Positions 43,827 through 53,299 of a DNA stretch of 64,000 bases are shown in pieces. The stretch covers positions 3,658,001 to 3,722,000 of the forward strand of contig NZ_CP044222.1 of NCBI RefSeq assembly GCF_008727795.1, read 5' to 3'. The position numbers and the translations under genes are program-made. The DNA comes from Nitrincola iocasae. Its GTDB lineage: Bacteria; Pseudomonadota; Gammaproteobacteria; Pseudomonadales; Balneatricaceae. Positions within the stretch are counted from its first letter, which is position 1, and every line of letters starts with the position of its first letter. Below the pieces are notes generated by a model, which made no database searches, had not been told where the DNA came from, and saw nothing but the letters and a program-made list of their open reading frames with translations.

Positions 43827-44921
43827 TTAATTTCTATGGCCGGTATTGAGATGATTTTCCAAATAGTTACTGTACCGCGACATGCTGAAGCAAAAGATCC
43901 AGAACATGAAAGCCGCAAACAAGTAACCTTCAGCCGGATAGCCCAACCAGGCAGGATCAGACAGGGCTTGTTGCACCATACCTAAAACGTCCATTAAGCC
44001 GATGATGACAATCAGGCTGGTATCTTTGAACAGTGAAATCAGGGTATTCACTATGCCCGGAATCATGATTTTCAGCGCTTGAGGCAGCACCACCAGACTG
44101 GTTTTCTGCCAGTAACTGAGACCCAGTGCATCTGCACCTTCAAACTGCCCTTTACTCAGTGCCTGTAAACCACCACGCACCACTTCGGCCATATAAGCCG
44201 ACTGGAACATTACAATACCGATCAAGGCACGCATGAGTTTGTCAGCATCCGTACCACCGGCAAAGAACAGCGGCAACATTACCGACGCCATAAACAGGAT
44301 GGTAATCAAGGGCACACCACGCCAAAACTCAATAAAGATCACACAGACCATCTTGATGACCGGCATCTCACTACGACGTCCAAGCGCTAACAGAATCCCG
44401 ATAGGGATAGCCACAACGATACCGATCAAGGCCAGCACCAGTGTCAGCATCAAGCCCCCCCAGCGGTGGGTGGGAATAACCTCCAGGCCAAAACCGCCAT
44501 AGAGCAGCGTATAAGCTAAAACCGGATAGGCAGTAAGCGCGAGAATACCGATGACTTTCTTAAATGGCAGTCGTGGCACAGACATCCACACCAGAATGGC
44601 CAACAGCAGGATAAAGGTCAGATTAGGCCGCCAGTAGCTGTCTTCCGGGTAAAAACCATACATAAACAGGTTAAAGCGTACTGTTATAAAAACCCAGCAA
44701 GCCCCCCCGCTATCACAGTCATCACGCGTGGTTCCAATCCAGTCTGATGTAATGAAGGCCCAGTTCAGAAAGGGCACCAACACCATCCAAAGCACATACA
44801 CAGTAAACAGGGTGACCAGTGTGTTCGGCAGACTGGAAAACAGGTTCTTGCGCATCCAGCCAATCAGACCCACCTCAACGATAGGTGCCGGACGATCGAC
44901 AATAGGGGTAAATTTATCCAT
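43827..44921 (-). CDS. aapM: General L-amino-acid ABC permease AapM
   Basis: A 364-residue permease, longer than the 220-residue PAAT norm because of an N-terminal extension with extra membrane segments and a periplasmic loop (residues 1-145), as in AapM of rhizobia. The C-terminal PAAT core has EFWRGVPLITILFMASVMLP and the EAA loop EGADALGLSYWQKTSLVVLPQA. ATG 44921 follows GGAGAG; the frame runs to 44942. It is separated by one base from the aapQ stop. Confidence 0.9.
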   Translation of the reverse strand: MDKFTPIVDRPAPIVEVGLIGWMRKNLFSSLPNTLVTLFTVYVLWMVLVPFLNWAFITSDWIGTTRDDCDSGGACWVFITVRFNLFMYGFYPEDSYWRPNLTFILLLAILVWMSVPRLPFKKVIGILALTAYPVLAYTLLYGGFGLEVIPTHRWGGLMLTLVLALIGIVVAIPIGILLALGRRSEMPVIKMVCVIFIEFWRGVPLITILFMASVMLPLFFAGGTDADKLMRALIGIVMFQSAYMAEVVRGGLQALSKGQFEGADALGLSYWQKTSLVVLPQALKIMIPGIVNTLISLFKDTSLIVIIGLMDVLGMVQQALSDPAWLGYPAEGYLFAAFMFWIFCFSMSRYSNYLENHLNTGHRN

Positions 44922-44922
44922 C

Positions 44923-46101
44923 TTATCTCTCCACCAGAGCAACGCGTTTGTTGAACCAGTTCATAAAGGCAGATACCAGCAAACTGATGGTCAGGTAAAC
45001 CAGCATGGTCATGGTGATAATCTCTATCGCTTGCCCCGTCTGGTTCAGCGTTGTACCCGCAAAGACTGATACCAGATCTGGATACCCTATCGCGGTTGCC
45101 AGTGAAGAGTTTTTAGTCAGGTTGAGATACTGACTGGTCATGGGAGGAATCATCACACGCATTGCCTGGGGTAACACCACCAGATTCATGCGATGCTTTT
45201 CATTCAGACCCAACGCCCGGCAGGCTTCGGTCTGTCCATGTGACACAGATTCTATACCTGATCTGACAATTTCGCCGATATAGGTACTGGTATAGATGGT
45301 TAACGCAAACCAGAGTGCAACCAGCTCCGGTAGCAATGACATACCGCCACTGAAATTAAACCCGCGCAACACGGGGTAATTCAGTCCGATAGGACGGCCG
45401 GTGATAAAAAAACCCAGAATAATAGTCGCCAGCAAAATACCTGCAGAAGTCCAGAATACTGGAAACTGCTGGCCAGTATCCATCATGCGTTTTTTTGCCC
45501 AACGTGATAAGAAAATCACACCAACTATAGCTGCGACGATCAAACCCACATAAAAGGCAAAGCCTGTTTCTGCCATGGGCCTGGGGACGAAAATGCCACG
45601 TATATTCAGGAACACAGCTTCGCCCAGGGCAAGGCTGTTTCGAGTATTCGGCAGGGTTTGCAGCACCACGTAGTACCAGAAGAAAATCTGTAGCAACAAC
45701 GGGATGTTACGAAGAATTTCGATGTATACCATCGAGATTTTTCGTAGCAACCAGTTAGGAGAAATACGGCTTATACCGACAAAAACCCCCAAGAAAGTAG
45801 CAGCTACTACTCCTAGTGCTGATACCAGCAAAGTATTAAGCAAACCTACAAAGAAGGTACGCCCAAAGCTGAAGGTCTCATTGTATTCAATCAGTGTTTG
45901 CGAGATACCAAATCCCGCTGGTTGCTCCAAAAAACCAAACCCGGATGATATCCCACGGACTTCAAGGTTGGTCATGACATTGCCAACAATGGTCATCATA
46001 AACCAGAGCAACAACCCGAGTATAACGGCCTGATAAAACAGACTGCGAGCAGTCGGGTTATAAACAAGACGGGTAAAACTATTGCGGTTATTTGATTTCA
46101 T
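44923..46101 (-). CDS. aapQ: General L-amino-acid ABC permease AapQ
   Basis: A 392-residue permease with an N-terminal extension typical of AapQ and a C-terminal PAAT core (VYIEILRNIPLLLQIFFWYYVV; EAA loop EACRALGLNEKHRMNLVVLPQA). The extra region between these blocks carries additional helices. Heterodimer partner of AapM. A 112-bp gap with a perfect stem-loop separates it from aapJ. Confidence 0.9.
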   Translation of the reverse strand: MKSNNRNSFTRLVYNPTARSLFYQAVILGLLLWFMMTIVGNVMTNLEVRGISSGFGFLEQPAGFGISQTLIEYNETFSFGRTFFVGLLNTLLVSALGVVAATFLGVFVGISRISPNWLLRKISMVYIEILRNIPLLLQIFFWYYVVLQTLPNTRNSLALGEAVFLNIRGIFVPRPMAETGFAFYVGLIVAAIVGVIFLSRWAKKRMMDTGQQFPVFWTSAGILLATIILGFFITGRPIGLNYPVLRGFNFSGGMSLLPELVALWFALTIYTSTYIGEIVRSGIESVSHGQTEACRALGLNEKHRMNLVVLPQAMRVMIPPMTSQYLNLTKNSSLATAIGYPDLVSVFAGTTLNQTGQAIEIITMTMLVYLTISLLVSAFMNWFNKRVALVER

Positions 46102-46159
46102 GAAAGTTATGCGCCTCTGTACACAGCCTGAAAATGCCTGTCAGGTACCAGACTTTGAA

Positions 46160-46190
46160 CGGGTTATGGAGTCGATAACCCCATAACCCG
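46160..46190 (-). other. Intercistronic stem-loop between aapJ and aapQ
   Basis: CGGGTTATGG at 46160-46169 and CCATAACCCG at 46181-46190 form a perfect 10-bp stem with an 11-base loop. No T-run follows on the minus strand, so it probably protects the aapJ message from decay or causes partial termination. That would give more binding protein than permease, as is common in such operons. Confidence 0.6.
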
Positions 46191-46213
46191 GACTGTTCAC
46201 TCAGAAGTGGACT

Positions 46214-47227
46214 TTAACGAACTGGTGGGGCGTATTGCAGACCACCTTCACTCCAGAGTGCATTCAGGCCGCGTTCAATGTTAAGCGGAGAGCCTGTACC
46301 TACAGTGCGGTCAAACACTTCACCGTAGTTACCGACCTGCTCAACAATGTTGTAAGCCCAATCATTGCTTAGCTGAAGCAGTTCACCCATATTGCCGGAT
46401 GTGCCCAGTAAACGCTGAATGGATGGGTTATCTGAGGCCTTCATCTCTTCGGCGTTGGCGCTGGTGACACCCAGCTCTTCAGCATTGAGCTGCGCAGACA
46501 AGGTCCATTTCACAATGTTGAACCAGACATCATCACCCTGGCGAACCACGGGTCCGAGGGGTTCTTTGGAAATAACTTCTGGCAGTACCATGGCACCATC
46601 AGGATCAGACAACTGCAGACGCAGCGCATACAACTGAGACTGGTCTGAGGTCAGAATATCACAACGACCCGCTTCAAAACCCTGAGCGGTCTGATCAGCT
46701 GTATCATAGAGTACTGGCTCATAGCTCATGCCTTTAAAGCGGAAGTAATCCGCCAGGTTAAGCTCAGTGGTGGTACCGGAAGAGATACACACTGAAGCAC
46801 CATCCAGCTCAAGCGCACTGCTGACACCCAGATCTTTCTTGACCAGGAAACCCTGACCATCATAGTAGGTAACCCCGGCGAAGTTCAGGCCCAGTGAGGC
46901 ATCACGGGTCAGTGTCCAGGTTGTATTACGCGAAAGTACATCGATTTCACCAGACTGGAGTGCGGTAAAGCGTTCTGTTGCGGTCAGCGAGACAAAATTA
47001 ACTTTTTCGGCATCACCCAGCACAGCCGCGGCAACGGCACGGCAGAAATCTGCATCGATGCCCTGCCAGCGTCCATCACTATCTGTTGCTGAAAAGCCTG
47101 GCAAGCCATCACTGACACCACACTGCACCGCACCACGTTCTTTAACTGTTTCCAGAGTATCGGCACTAACGCTAGCCGCTGCCGTCACTGCCAATGCAGC
47201 GCCAACGAATGTTGCAATCTTCTTCAT
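46214..47227 (-). CDS. aapJ: General L-amino-acid-binding periplasmic protein AapJ
   Basis: A 337-residue secreted binding protein: signal MKKIATFVGAALAVTAAASVS with cleavage near SADT, then TLETVKERGAVQCGVSDGLPGFS, GIDADFCRAVAAAVLG and FTALQSGEIDVLSRNTTWTLTRD, all characteristic of AapJ/BztA. ATG 47227 is preceded by GGGAG; the frame extends to 47266. First gene of the operon, with the REP cluster upstream. Confidence 0.92.
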   Translation of the reverse strand: MKKIATFVGAALAVTAAASVSADTLETVKERGAVQCGVSDGLPGFSATDSDGRWQGIDADFCRAVAAAVLGDAEKVNFVSLTATERFTALQSGEIDVLSRNTTWTLTRDASLGLNFAGVTYYDGQGFLVKKDLGVSSALELDGASVCISSGTTTELNLADYFRFKGMSYEPVLYDTADQTAQGFEAGRCDILTSDQSQLYALRLQLSDPDGAMVLPEVISKEPLGPVVRQGDDVWFNIVKWTLSAQLNAEELGVTSANAEEMKASDNPSIQRLLGTSGNMGELLQLSNDWAYNIVEQVGNYGEVFDRTVGTGSPLNIERGLNALWSEGGLQYAPPVR

Positions 47228-47484
47228 GTAGTTTCTCCCATGAATGTTGTTTTTTGTTTTACGCAACCTATAGAAACGTAGTTACGCATCAACGCACGGG
47301 AGAGACTGCAATTTCTGAGCCAGCAAAACAGATTTGCCAGCTAACACAGATAAAAACCGAGCGTTTAACGCGCTTCTACTTATTTAAAGGCTTGAGCCCA
47401 AATAAAACTTAGCCTACAACGCCCTAAAAATACACAAAAATTGTGTAAATGTTCAATTTTAGTGCAGAAGAGAATTATTTTGTT
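47228..47484. other. Intergenic region upstream of aapJ
   Basis: About 257 bp without a gene; should hold the aapJ promoter. Runs of A/T and the words TTTTTGTTTTACGC and AACGCGCTTC are seen but no clear operator. The REP cluster lies immediately beyond. Confidence 0.4.
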
Positions 47485-47699
47485 GTAGGAGCCCGGCCTC
47501 CGGGCGATGGTTTTGTTCGCTCGCAGAGCGAGCTCCCACAGGAGTGTATGTTTTGGCTTTGTTCGCTCGCGGAGCGAGCTCCTACAGGAATGTATTTTTA
47601 ATGTAGGAGCCCGGTCTCCGGGCGATGAGGTGGTTCGCTCGCGGAGCGAGCTCCTACAGGAATCTATTTTAAACGTAGGAGCCCGGTCTCCGGGCGATG
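47485..47699. repeat. Cluster of six REP-like hairpin elements (BIME-like)
   Basis: Two element types alternate. Type A (GTAGGAGCCCGG, one base, then CTCCGGGCGATG) is at 47485-47509, 47603-47627 and 47675-47699. Type B (TTCGCTCGCGGAGCGAGC followed by TCCTACAG) is at 47516-47541, 47562-47587 and 47634-47659. Order: A, B, B, A, B, A. Each is an internal palindrome, and the GTAGGAGC end of A is complementary to the GCTCCTAC end of B, so A-B pairs can also fold into long hairpins. Copy differences are few (CAGAG/CGGAG, CCCAC/CCTAC, GGC/GGT). This is typical of REP/BIME sequences mobilised by TnpA-REP (RAYT) proteins; none is encoded in the window. Confidence 0.85.
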
Positions 47700-47705
47700 G
47701 AATCC

Positions 47706-48770
47706 TCAGTTGATTTTTACATCCAACTGACCGGACTCGTAGCGCTCAGCCATATCCTCCAGTGCAATCGGTGTAATACTGCTGGCGTGACCGGCGGAAC
47801 CAAAGGCTTCATAACGAGCGATACAGATCTCGCGCATCGCAGTAATCGTCTCCTTGAGGTATTTGCGTGGATCAAACTCAGCCGGGTTCTGCGCCAGGAA
47901 ACGACGTACCGCACCGGTTGATGCCAGACGCAAGTCAGTATCAATATTCACCTTACGCACGCCATGTCGAATACCCTGCACGATTTCGTCCACCGGTACG
48001 CCATAGGTTTCCGGGATTTCACCGCCATATTCATTAATAATTGCCAACCAATCCTGTGGCACAGACGATGAGCCATGCATCACCAGATGAGTATCCGGAA
48101 TACGCGCATGGATCTCTTTGATGCGCTGAATTGCCAGAGTATCGCCTGTCGGTGGACGAGTGAATTTGTAGGCGCCATGACTGGTACCTATGGCAATTGC
48201 CAATGCATCCACGCCAGTTTTACGCACAAAATCGGCGGCTTCTTCAGGGTCAGTGAGCATCTGTTCATGCGACAGAACACCCTCAGCGCCAATACCATCT
48301 TCTTCACCGGCCATACCGGTTTCCAGCGACCCCAGGCAGCCCAGCTCCCCTTCAACTGAAACACCACAGGCATGCGCCATTTCCACGGTACGGCGGGTCA
48401 CATCCACGTTGTACTCGTAGCTGGTTGGAGTTTTTCCATCGCTACCCAGTGATCCATCCATCATTACCGATGAAAAGCCCATTGCAATAGAGCGCTGACA
48501 AACAGCCGGACTGGTACCATGATCCTGATGCATACATACAGGAATCTGTGGGAACTCTTCAATAGCGGCCAGAATCATATGACGCAGAAAGTTAGAGCCC
48601 GCATATTTACGCGCACCCGCGGAAGCCTGCACGATCACCGGTGAGTCAGTTTTAGCCGCCGCTTCCATAATGGCGCGCATCTGTTCCAGGTTATTTACGT
48701 TAAAAGCTGGTATGCCGTAGCCGTGCTCAGCAGCATGGTCCAGCAACTGTCGCATAGAAATAAGTGCCAT
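47706..48770 (-). CDS. fba: Class II fructose-1,6-bisphosphate aldolase
   Basis: A 354-residue zinc aldolase that splits or forms fructose bisphosphate. Motifs are VIVQASAGARKYAG, CMHQDHGTSPAVC (zinc His), MDGSLGSDGKTPTSYEYNV and LVMHGSSSVPQDW (zinc His). The length and the 'KYLKETITAMREICIARYEAFGSAG' C-terminus match the Calvin-cycle-type subgroup common in gammaproteobacteria. Last gene of the tkt-epd-pgk-fba run; its stop is six bases from the REP cluster. No RuBisCO or Prk gene is present, so a glycolytic/gluconeogenic role is expected. Confidence 0.94.
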   Translation of the reverse strand: MALISMRQLLDHAAEHGYGIPAFNVNNLEQMRAIMEAAAKTDSPVIVQASAGARKYAGSNFLRHMILAAIEEFPQIPVCMHQDHGTSPAVCQRSIAMGFSSVMMDGSLGSDGKTPTSYEYNVDVTRRTVEMAHACGVSVEGELGCLGSLETGMAGEEDGIGAEGVLSHEQMLTDPEEAADFVRKTGVDALAIAIGTSHGAYKFTRPPTGDTLAIQRIKEIHARIPDTHLVMHGSSSVPQDWLAIINEYGGEIPETYGVPVDEIVQGIRHGVRKVNIDTDLRLASTGAVRRFLAQNPAEFDPRKYLKETITAMREICIARYEAFGSAGHASSITPIALEDMAERYESGQLDVKIN

Positions 48771-48794
48771 GAGTAAACCTCTTTAATTTAATTA

Positions 48795-49964
48795 TCAGTG
48801 CTGGGTAGCACGCTGTTCCAGTACCGCAACAGCCGGTAACACTTTACCCTCTACAAACTCCAGAAAAGCACCGCCACCCGTAGAAATATAAGATACCTGT
48901 TCTTCAATCCCGTATTTGTCGACTGCCGCCAGAGTGTCACCTCCTCCGGCAATGGAAAAACCTTCACTTGCAGCTACCGCCATAGCTATCACCCGGGTGC
49001 CCTCACCAAACTGATCGAATTCAAACACTCCAACAGGACCGTTCCAGATAATCGTGCCAGCCCCCTTGAGCATCTCAGCCAGGTGCTGAGCTGACTGCGG
49101 ACCGATATCCAGAATCATATCGTTTTCGCCGACGTCATCGACTGCTTTAATGGTCGCAACGGCATCTTCCGCAAACTCGGTAGCCACCACAACATCGACC
49201 GGCAGAGGTATAGACACCTTATCCATCAGCGCTTTCGCCACCGGAATCAGGTCATGCTCACATAGAGACTTGCCAACTGGCTTACCAGCCGCCGCCAGAA
49301 AGGTATTGGCAATGCCGCCACCCACGATCAATTGATCACAACTTAGCGACAGGGCATTCAGCACTTCCAGCTTAGTTGATACCTTAGAGCCTCCAACAAT
49401 CGCCATCATCGGTCTGACCGGCGCATCCAAAGCCTTTTCCAGCGCATCCAGTTCATTAGCCAGCAAGGGGCCAGCACAAGCCACCGGTGCAAATTTAGCG
49501 ACACCATGCGTCGATGCCTGAGCACGGTGCGCCGTGCCGAAAGCATCCATGACAAAGATGTCACAGAGTGACGCCATGGTTTTTGCCAAAACTTCGTCGT
49601 CTTTTTTCTCGCCGACATTAAAACGTACGTTTTCCAGTATTACCAGATCACCCTCGGCAACGTCAAACGGCGTATCCAGCCAATGACTGATCAGCGGCAC
49701 GGGGCGCTTAAGTAAAGTGGACAGATGTTCGGCAACCGGACCCAATGAATACTTTGCGTCATACTCGCCTTCAGTAGGGCGCCCCAGATGAGACATGACC
49801 ATGACCTTGGCACCCGCTTTCAGCGCCAGCTCAATCGTTGGTAATGATGCACGGATACGCGCATCCGAGGTTACCTTTCCATCCTTAACCGGTACGTTCA
49901 GATCTTCACGAATCAGCACCCGTTTACCGGACAGATTCAGGTTTGTCATTTTCTGAATGCTCAT
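48795..49964 (-). CDS. pgk: Phosphoglycerate kinase
   Basis: A 389-residue enzyme that transfers phosphate between 1,3-bisphosphoglycerate and ADP. Motifs are RVLIREDLNVPVKDG, VMSHLGRPTEG, MAIVGGSKVSTKLEVL and the C-terminal SIAGGGDTLAAVDKYG. ATG 49964 with AAGGA upstream is preferred over the second Met (49949). It follows epd by 22 bp. Confidence 0.95.
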   Translation of the reverse strand: MSIQKMTNLNLSGKRVLIREDLNVPVKDGKVTSDARIRASLPTIELALKAGAKVMVMSHLGRPTEGEYDAKYSLGPVAEHLSTLLKRPVPLISHWLDTPFDVAEGDLVILENVRFNVGEKKDDEVLAKTMASLCDIFVMDAFGTAHRAQASTHGVAKFAPVACAGPLLANELDALEKALDAPVRPMMAIVGGSKVSTKLEVLNALSLSCDQLIVGGGIANTFLAAAGKPVGKSLCEHDLIPVAKALMDKVSIPLPVDVVVATEFAEDAVATIKAVDDVGENDMILDIGPQSAQHLAEMLKGAGTIIWNGPVGVFEFDQFGEGTRVIAMAVAASEGFSIAGGGDTLAAVDKYGIEEQVSYISTGGGAFLEFVEGKVLPAVAVLEQRATQH

Positions 49965-49986
49965 AGGGATAGTTCCTTGTTAGTTT

Positions 49987-51018
49987 TCAATCAAAAATTT
50001 TCCTAAGCCTTAGCCAGTGATCTGTGACATCCAGCATACGATTGGCATAGCCCCATTCATTATCAAACCAGCAGATCATCTTCAGCAACCGCTGCCCCGA
50101 AACCCGCGTTTGGGTGCCATCGATAATCACAGAGCGAGGGTCCCGGTTAAAATCTACCGAGGCATGAGCTTCTTCGGTATAACCCATCAACTGCTGCAAC
50201 GGCCCTTGGCAAGAGCTGGCTTGCATCAAGCGGTTGACCGCTTGAGCTGACGCATCACTGGCCAGATTGATAGACAAATCCATCAGCGACACATTGATCG
50301 TCGGCACCCGTAGATGCAAGCACTCAAAGCGACCGGCTAAATGCGGCAAGAGTCGGTCGATTCCCTTACTCAAGCCGGTATCAACCGGAATAATCGACTG
50401 CAGAGCGCTACGTGTGAGTCGAAGATCAGTACGGTGATAACTGTCAATGACCGGCTGATCATTCATGGCGGAATGCACCGTAGTGGTCACGCCATTGACA
50501 ATACCAAACTGCCGGTCAAGTAAATCCAATACAGGTACGAGACAATTCGTGGTACAGGATGCCGCCGAGGCTACCCGATGCTCCGCCTGTAATTGCTGAT
50601 GGTTAAACCCGAAGATTACCGTCGCATCAATATCAGTCGACGCAGGATTGGAAAACAGCAGACGCTGAGCACCACTATCAAGGTGTTTTTGTGCCTGGGC
50701 AAGATTAGAAAAGCTACCGGAACAGTCCATGACCAGATCCACATCTAATTCAGCCCAGGGCAATTGCTGTGGGTCCTCAATGCTCAGCACCCGAATTTTA
50801 TCGCCGTTAATTAATAGATGTTGACCGTCATGGCTGACTGGCAAAGGAAAGCGCCCGTGGGTGGTGTCATAGCGAGTCAGATACGTGAGTGTTTCTATAT
50901 CCGACAACTCATTTAACGCCACCACCTGCAACTGATGCTGCAGACCCCGTTCATACAGGGCACGCAACACACTCTGACCTATGCGGCCATAGCCATTAAT
51001 GGCAATGCGGTAACTCAT
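49987..51018 (-). CDS. epd: Erythrose-4-phosphate dehydrogenase
   Basis: A 343-residue GAPDH-like enzyme that oxidises D-erythrose-4-phosphate to 4-phosphoerythronate, the first committed step toward pyridoxal phosphate. It has the Rossmann motif INGYGRIGQSVLRAL, catalytic Cys155 in ASCTTNC and HSAMNDQPVIDSYH, which separates Epd from glycolytic GAPDH. Position between tkt and pgk is the classical Epd context. Dual GAPDH activity cannot be excluded. Confidence 0.9.
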   Translation of the reverse strand: MSYRIAINGYGRIGQSVLRALYERGLQHQLQVVALNELSDIETLTYLTRYDTTHGRFPLPVSHDGQHLLINGDKIRVLSIEDPQQLPWAELDVDLVMDCSGSFSNLAQAQKHLDSGAQRLLFSNPASTDIDATVIFGFNHQQLQAEHRVASAASCTTNCLVPVLDLLDRQFGIVNGVTTTVHSAMNDQPVIDSYHRTDLRLTRSALQSIIPVDTGLSKGIDRLLPHLAGRFECLHLRVPTINVSLMDLSINLASDASAQAVNRLMQASSCQGPLQQLMGYTEEAHASVDFNRDPRSVIIDGTQTRVSGQRLLKMICWFDNEWGYANRMLDVTDHWLRLRKIFD

Positions 51019-51057
51019 AGCGTGTTGCGCATCCTTTCTTTAGGTTAACGGGCCAGC

Positions 51058-53052
51058 TTACAGCAGTTCACGGGCTGTATTGACGACATTTTCAGTGGTA
51101 AAGCCGAAATATTCAAACAAGGCACCGGCTGGCGCAGACTCACCGAAGCTGCGCATCCCGACTATGGCACCGTTCAAACCGACATACTTGAACCAGAAAT
51201 CCGCCTGAGCGGCTTCTACGGCTACGCGCGCGGTTACAGCCGCAGGCAATACCGCTTCACGGTAATTCGCATCCTGTTTGTCAAATCGCTCAGTACAAGG
51301 CATAGATACCACCCGCACCCGTCGGCCTTCTGCCGTCAGGGTTTCAGCCGCACTAACAGTCAAGGCCACTTCAGATCCAGTTGCCATCAGTATGATCTCT
51401 GGCGTGCCTTCGCAATCTGTCAGCACATAAGCGCCGCGAGCAACAGCAGCGACCTGCTCATTACTGCGTGGTTGATGTGGCAGGTTCTGACGCGAAAAGA
51501 TCAACGCACTGGGTCCATCCGTCCGCATCACCGCAGACTTCCAGCTAACCGCAGACTCCACAGCATCACAAGGACGCCAGGTTTCCATATTCGGGGTATG
51601 ACGTAGGTTAGAAATTTGCTCAACCGGCTGATGCGTCGGGCCGTCTTCACCCAGACCAATAGAGTCATGTGTATAGACAAAAATCACCCGCTGCTTCATC
51701 AATGAGGCCATCCGCACGGCATTGCGCGCATACTCCATAAACACCAGGAAGGTCGCACCATAAGGAATGAACCCACCATGCAGCGCAATACCGTTCATCA
51801 TCGCGCTCATGCCGAACTCACGCACGCCGTAGTACATATAATTACCACTGGCATCTTCACGGTTGACACCCTTGGCTCCTGACCAAAGCGTCAGGTTCGA
51901 GCCTGCCAGATCCGCCGAGCCGCCCAGAAATTCGGGGAGTATAGGTCCCAGGGCATTCAGCGCATTCTGGGAGGCCTTGCGTGACGCAATGGTATCGCCT
52001 TTTGCAGCCACCTCAGCAATCCATGCATCTACCTGCTGCTCAAAATTATCCGGCAGATCGCCTGCTAGACGACGCACTAGTTCAGCAGCTAACTCTGGAT
52101 ACGCGCTCTGATAAGCCGCCAGTCGATCATTCCACTCATTTTCTGCATACTGACCTGCTTCCAGGGCATTCCAGTCATCGTAAATCTCACCAGGAATCTG
52201 GAATGGCAGATGAGGCCACTGTAACTGTTCACGTGCCAGCAGTATTTCGTCATCACCCAGTGGCGCACCGTGGCAATCTTCCTTGCCCTGTTTATTCGGT
52301 GAACCAAAACCGATAATGGTTTTGCAGCAGATCAAGGTAGGCTGCTGGGTATTTTCGCGCGCCTGTTCAATCGCCTCACGGATCTGATCGGCATCGTGAC
52401 CATCGATATCCGCAATAACCTGCCAGCCGTAAGCTTCAAAACGTGCCGGGGTGTTATCAGTGAACCAACCCTCAACTTCGCCATCGATAGAGATACCGTT
52501 ATCATCCCAGAATGCAATCAGCTTACCCAGCCCCAGTGTACCGGCCAGTGAGCAGGCTTCATGCGAGATACCTTCCATCAGACAGCCATCACCCAGAAAA
52601 GCATAAGTATGGTGATCAATGATGTCATGGTCATCGCGATTGAATTGAGCGGCCAGCACTTTTTCGGCCAAGGCCATACCCACGGCATTGGTAATGCCCT
52701 GACCCAGCGGACCAGTGGTGGTTTCAACACCCGGGCAGTAGCTGTATTCCGGATGGCCAGCAGTTTTACTGTGTAACTGGCGGAAGTTTTTCAAATCCTC
52801 AATGCTGACGTCATAACCCGTCAGATGCAGCAGGGAGTAGATCAGCATGGAACCGTGACCGTTGGACAGCACAAAGCGGTCACGGTCAAACCAGTAAGGA
52901 TTGGCAGGATTATGCTTCATGAAGTCATTCCATAAGACTTCAGCAATATCTGCCATTCCCATTGGCGCTCCGGGATGCCCGGATTTGGCTTTCTGGACGG
53001 CATCCATACTCAACGCCCGAATGGCATTGGCAAGTTCACGGCGAGAGGACAT
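51058..53052 (-). CDS. tktA: Transketolase
   Basis: A 664-residue thiamine-diphosphate enzyme of the pentose phosphate pathway. It has GHPGAPMGMADIAEVLW near residue 26, the TPP/Mg site GDGCLMEGISHEACSLAG, and the pyrimidine domain YTHDSIGLGEDGPTHQPVEQ. First gene of the minus-strand run, divergent from metK. Length is normal. Confidence 0.95.
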   Translation of the reverse strand: MSSRRELANAIRALSMDAVQKAKSGHPGAPMGMADIAEVLWNDFMKHNPANPYWFDRDRFVLSNGHGSMLIYSLLHLTGYDVSIEDLKNFRQLHSKTAGHPEYSYCPGVETTTGPLGQGITNAVGMALAEKVLAAQFNRDDHDIIDHHTYAFLGDGCLMEGISHEACSLAGTLGLGKLIAFWDDNGISIDGEVEGWFTDNTPARFEAYGWQVIADIDGHDADQIREAIEQARENTQQPTLICCKTIIGFGSPNKQGKEDCHGAPLGDDEILLAREQLQWPHLPFQIPGEIYDDWNALEAGQYAENEWNDRLAAYQSAYPELAAELVRRLAGDLPDNFEQQVDAWIAEVAAKGDTIASRKASQNALNALGPILPEFLGGSADLAGSNLTLWSGAKGVNREDASGNYMYYGVREFGMSAMMNGIALHGGFIPYGATFLVFMEYARNAVRMASLMKQRVIFVYTHDSIGLGEDGPTHQPVEQISNLRHTPNMETWRPCDAVESAVSWKSAVMRTDGPSALIFSRQNLPHQPRSNEQVAAVARGAYVLTDCEGTPEIILMATGSEVALTVSAAETLTAEGRRVRVVSMPCTERFDKQDANYREAVLPAAVTARVAVEAAQADFWFKYVGLNGAIVGMRSFGESAPAGALFEYFGFTTENVVNTARELL

Positions 53053-53299
53053 TCAATCAACTCCTGGGGCTGGCCCGATTCTGATTTAAGTTCGTAAAAG
53101 TTTCAGGCGCTGATTTTCGCGCAGATAGCCACGCGCATCAAATGCAATTCCACATAAAGTGGAAATTTCATGTAAAAACACCCGGATTTCACCTTCAACC
53201 TTAAATTCAGTTATGAAAAACCCCGTCCAAACCGGTAAAATGATTGGAACAGGGCCATTGACTGGCAACAACTTCTCAAGCTATAGGAATTTTCCTGAC
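53053..53299. other. Divergent promoter region tktA/metK
   Basis: About 247 bp without a gene between divergent tktA and metK. A small hairpin (TTCCAC at 53148-53153 and GTGGAA at 53159-53164, loop ATAAA) is visible; no known SAM riboswitch or MetJ-box array is evident. The frame upstream of metK to 53159 is not family-like. Confidence 0.4.

Noticed and set aside
47485..47699. CRISPR array
   Set aside because: Elements are two alternating palindromes with irregular spacing and no unique spacers of constant length; no cas genes.
47507..47713. A 68-codon open frame across the REP cluster
   Set aside because: It consists of the repeat hairpins read as protein and contains repeated peptides; no ribosome-binding site or coding bias.
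53053..53299. SAM-responsive riboswitch upstream of metK
   Set aside because: Only one five-to-six-pair hairpin is visible and no known SAM riboswitch core could be matched by eye.
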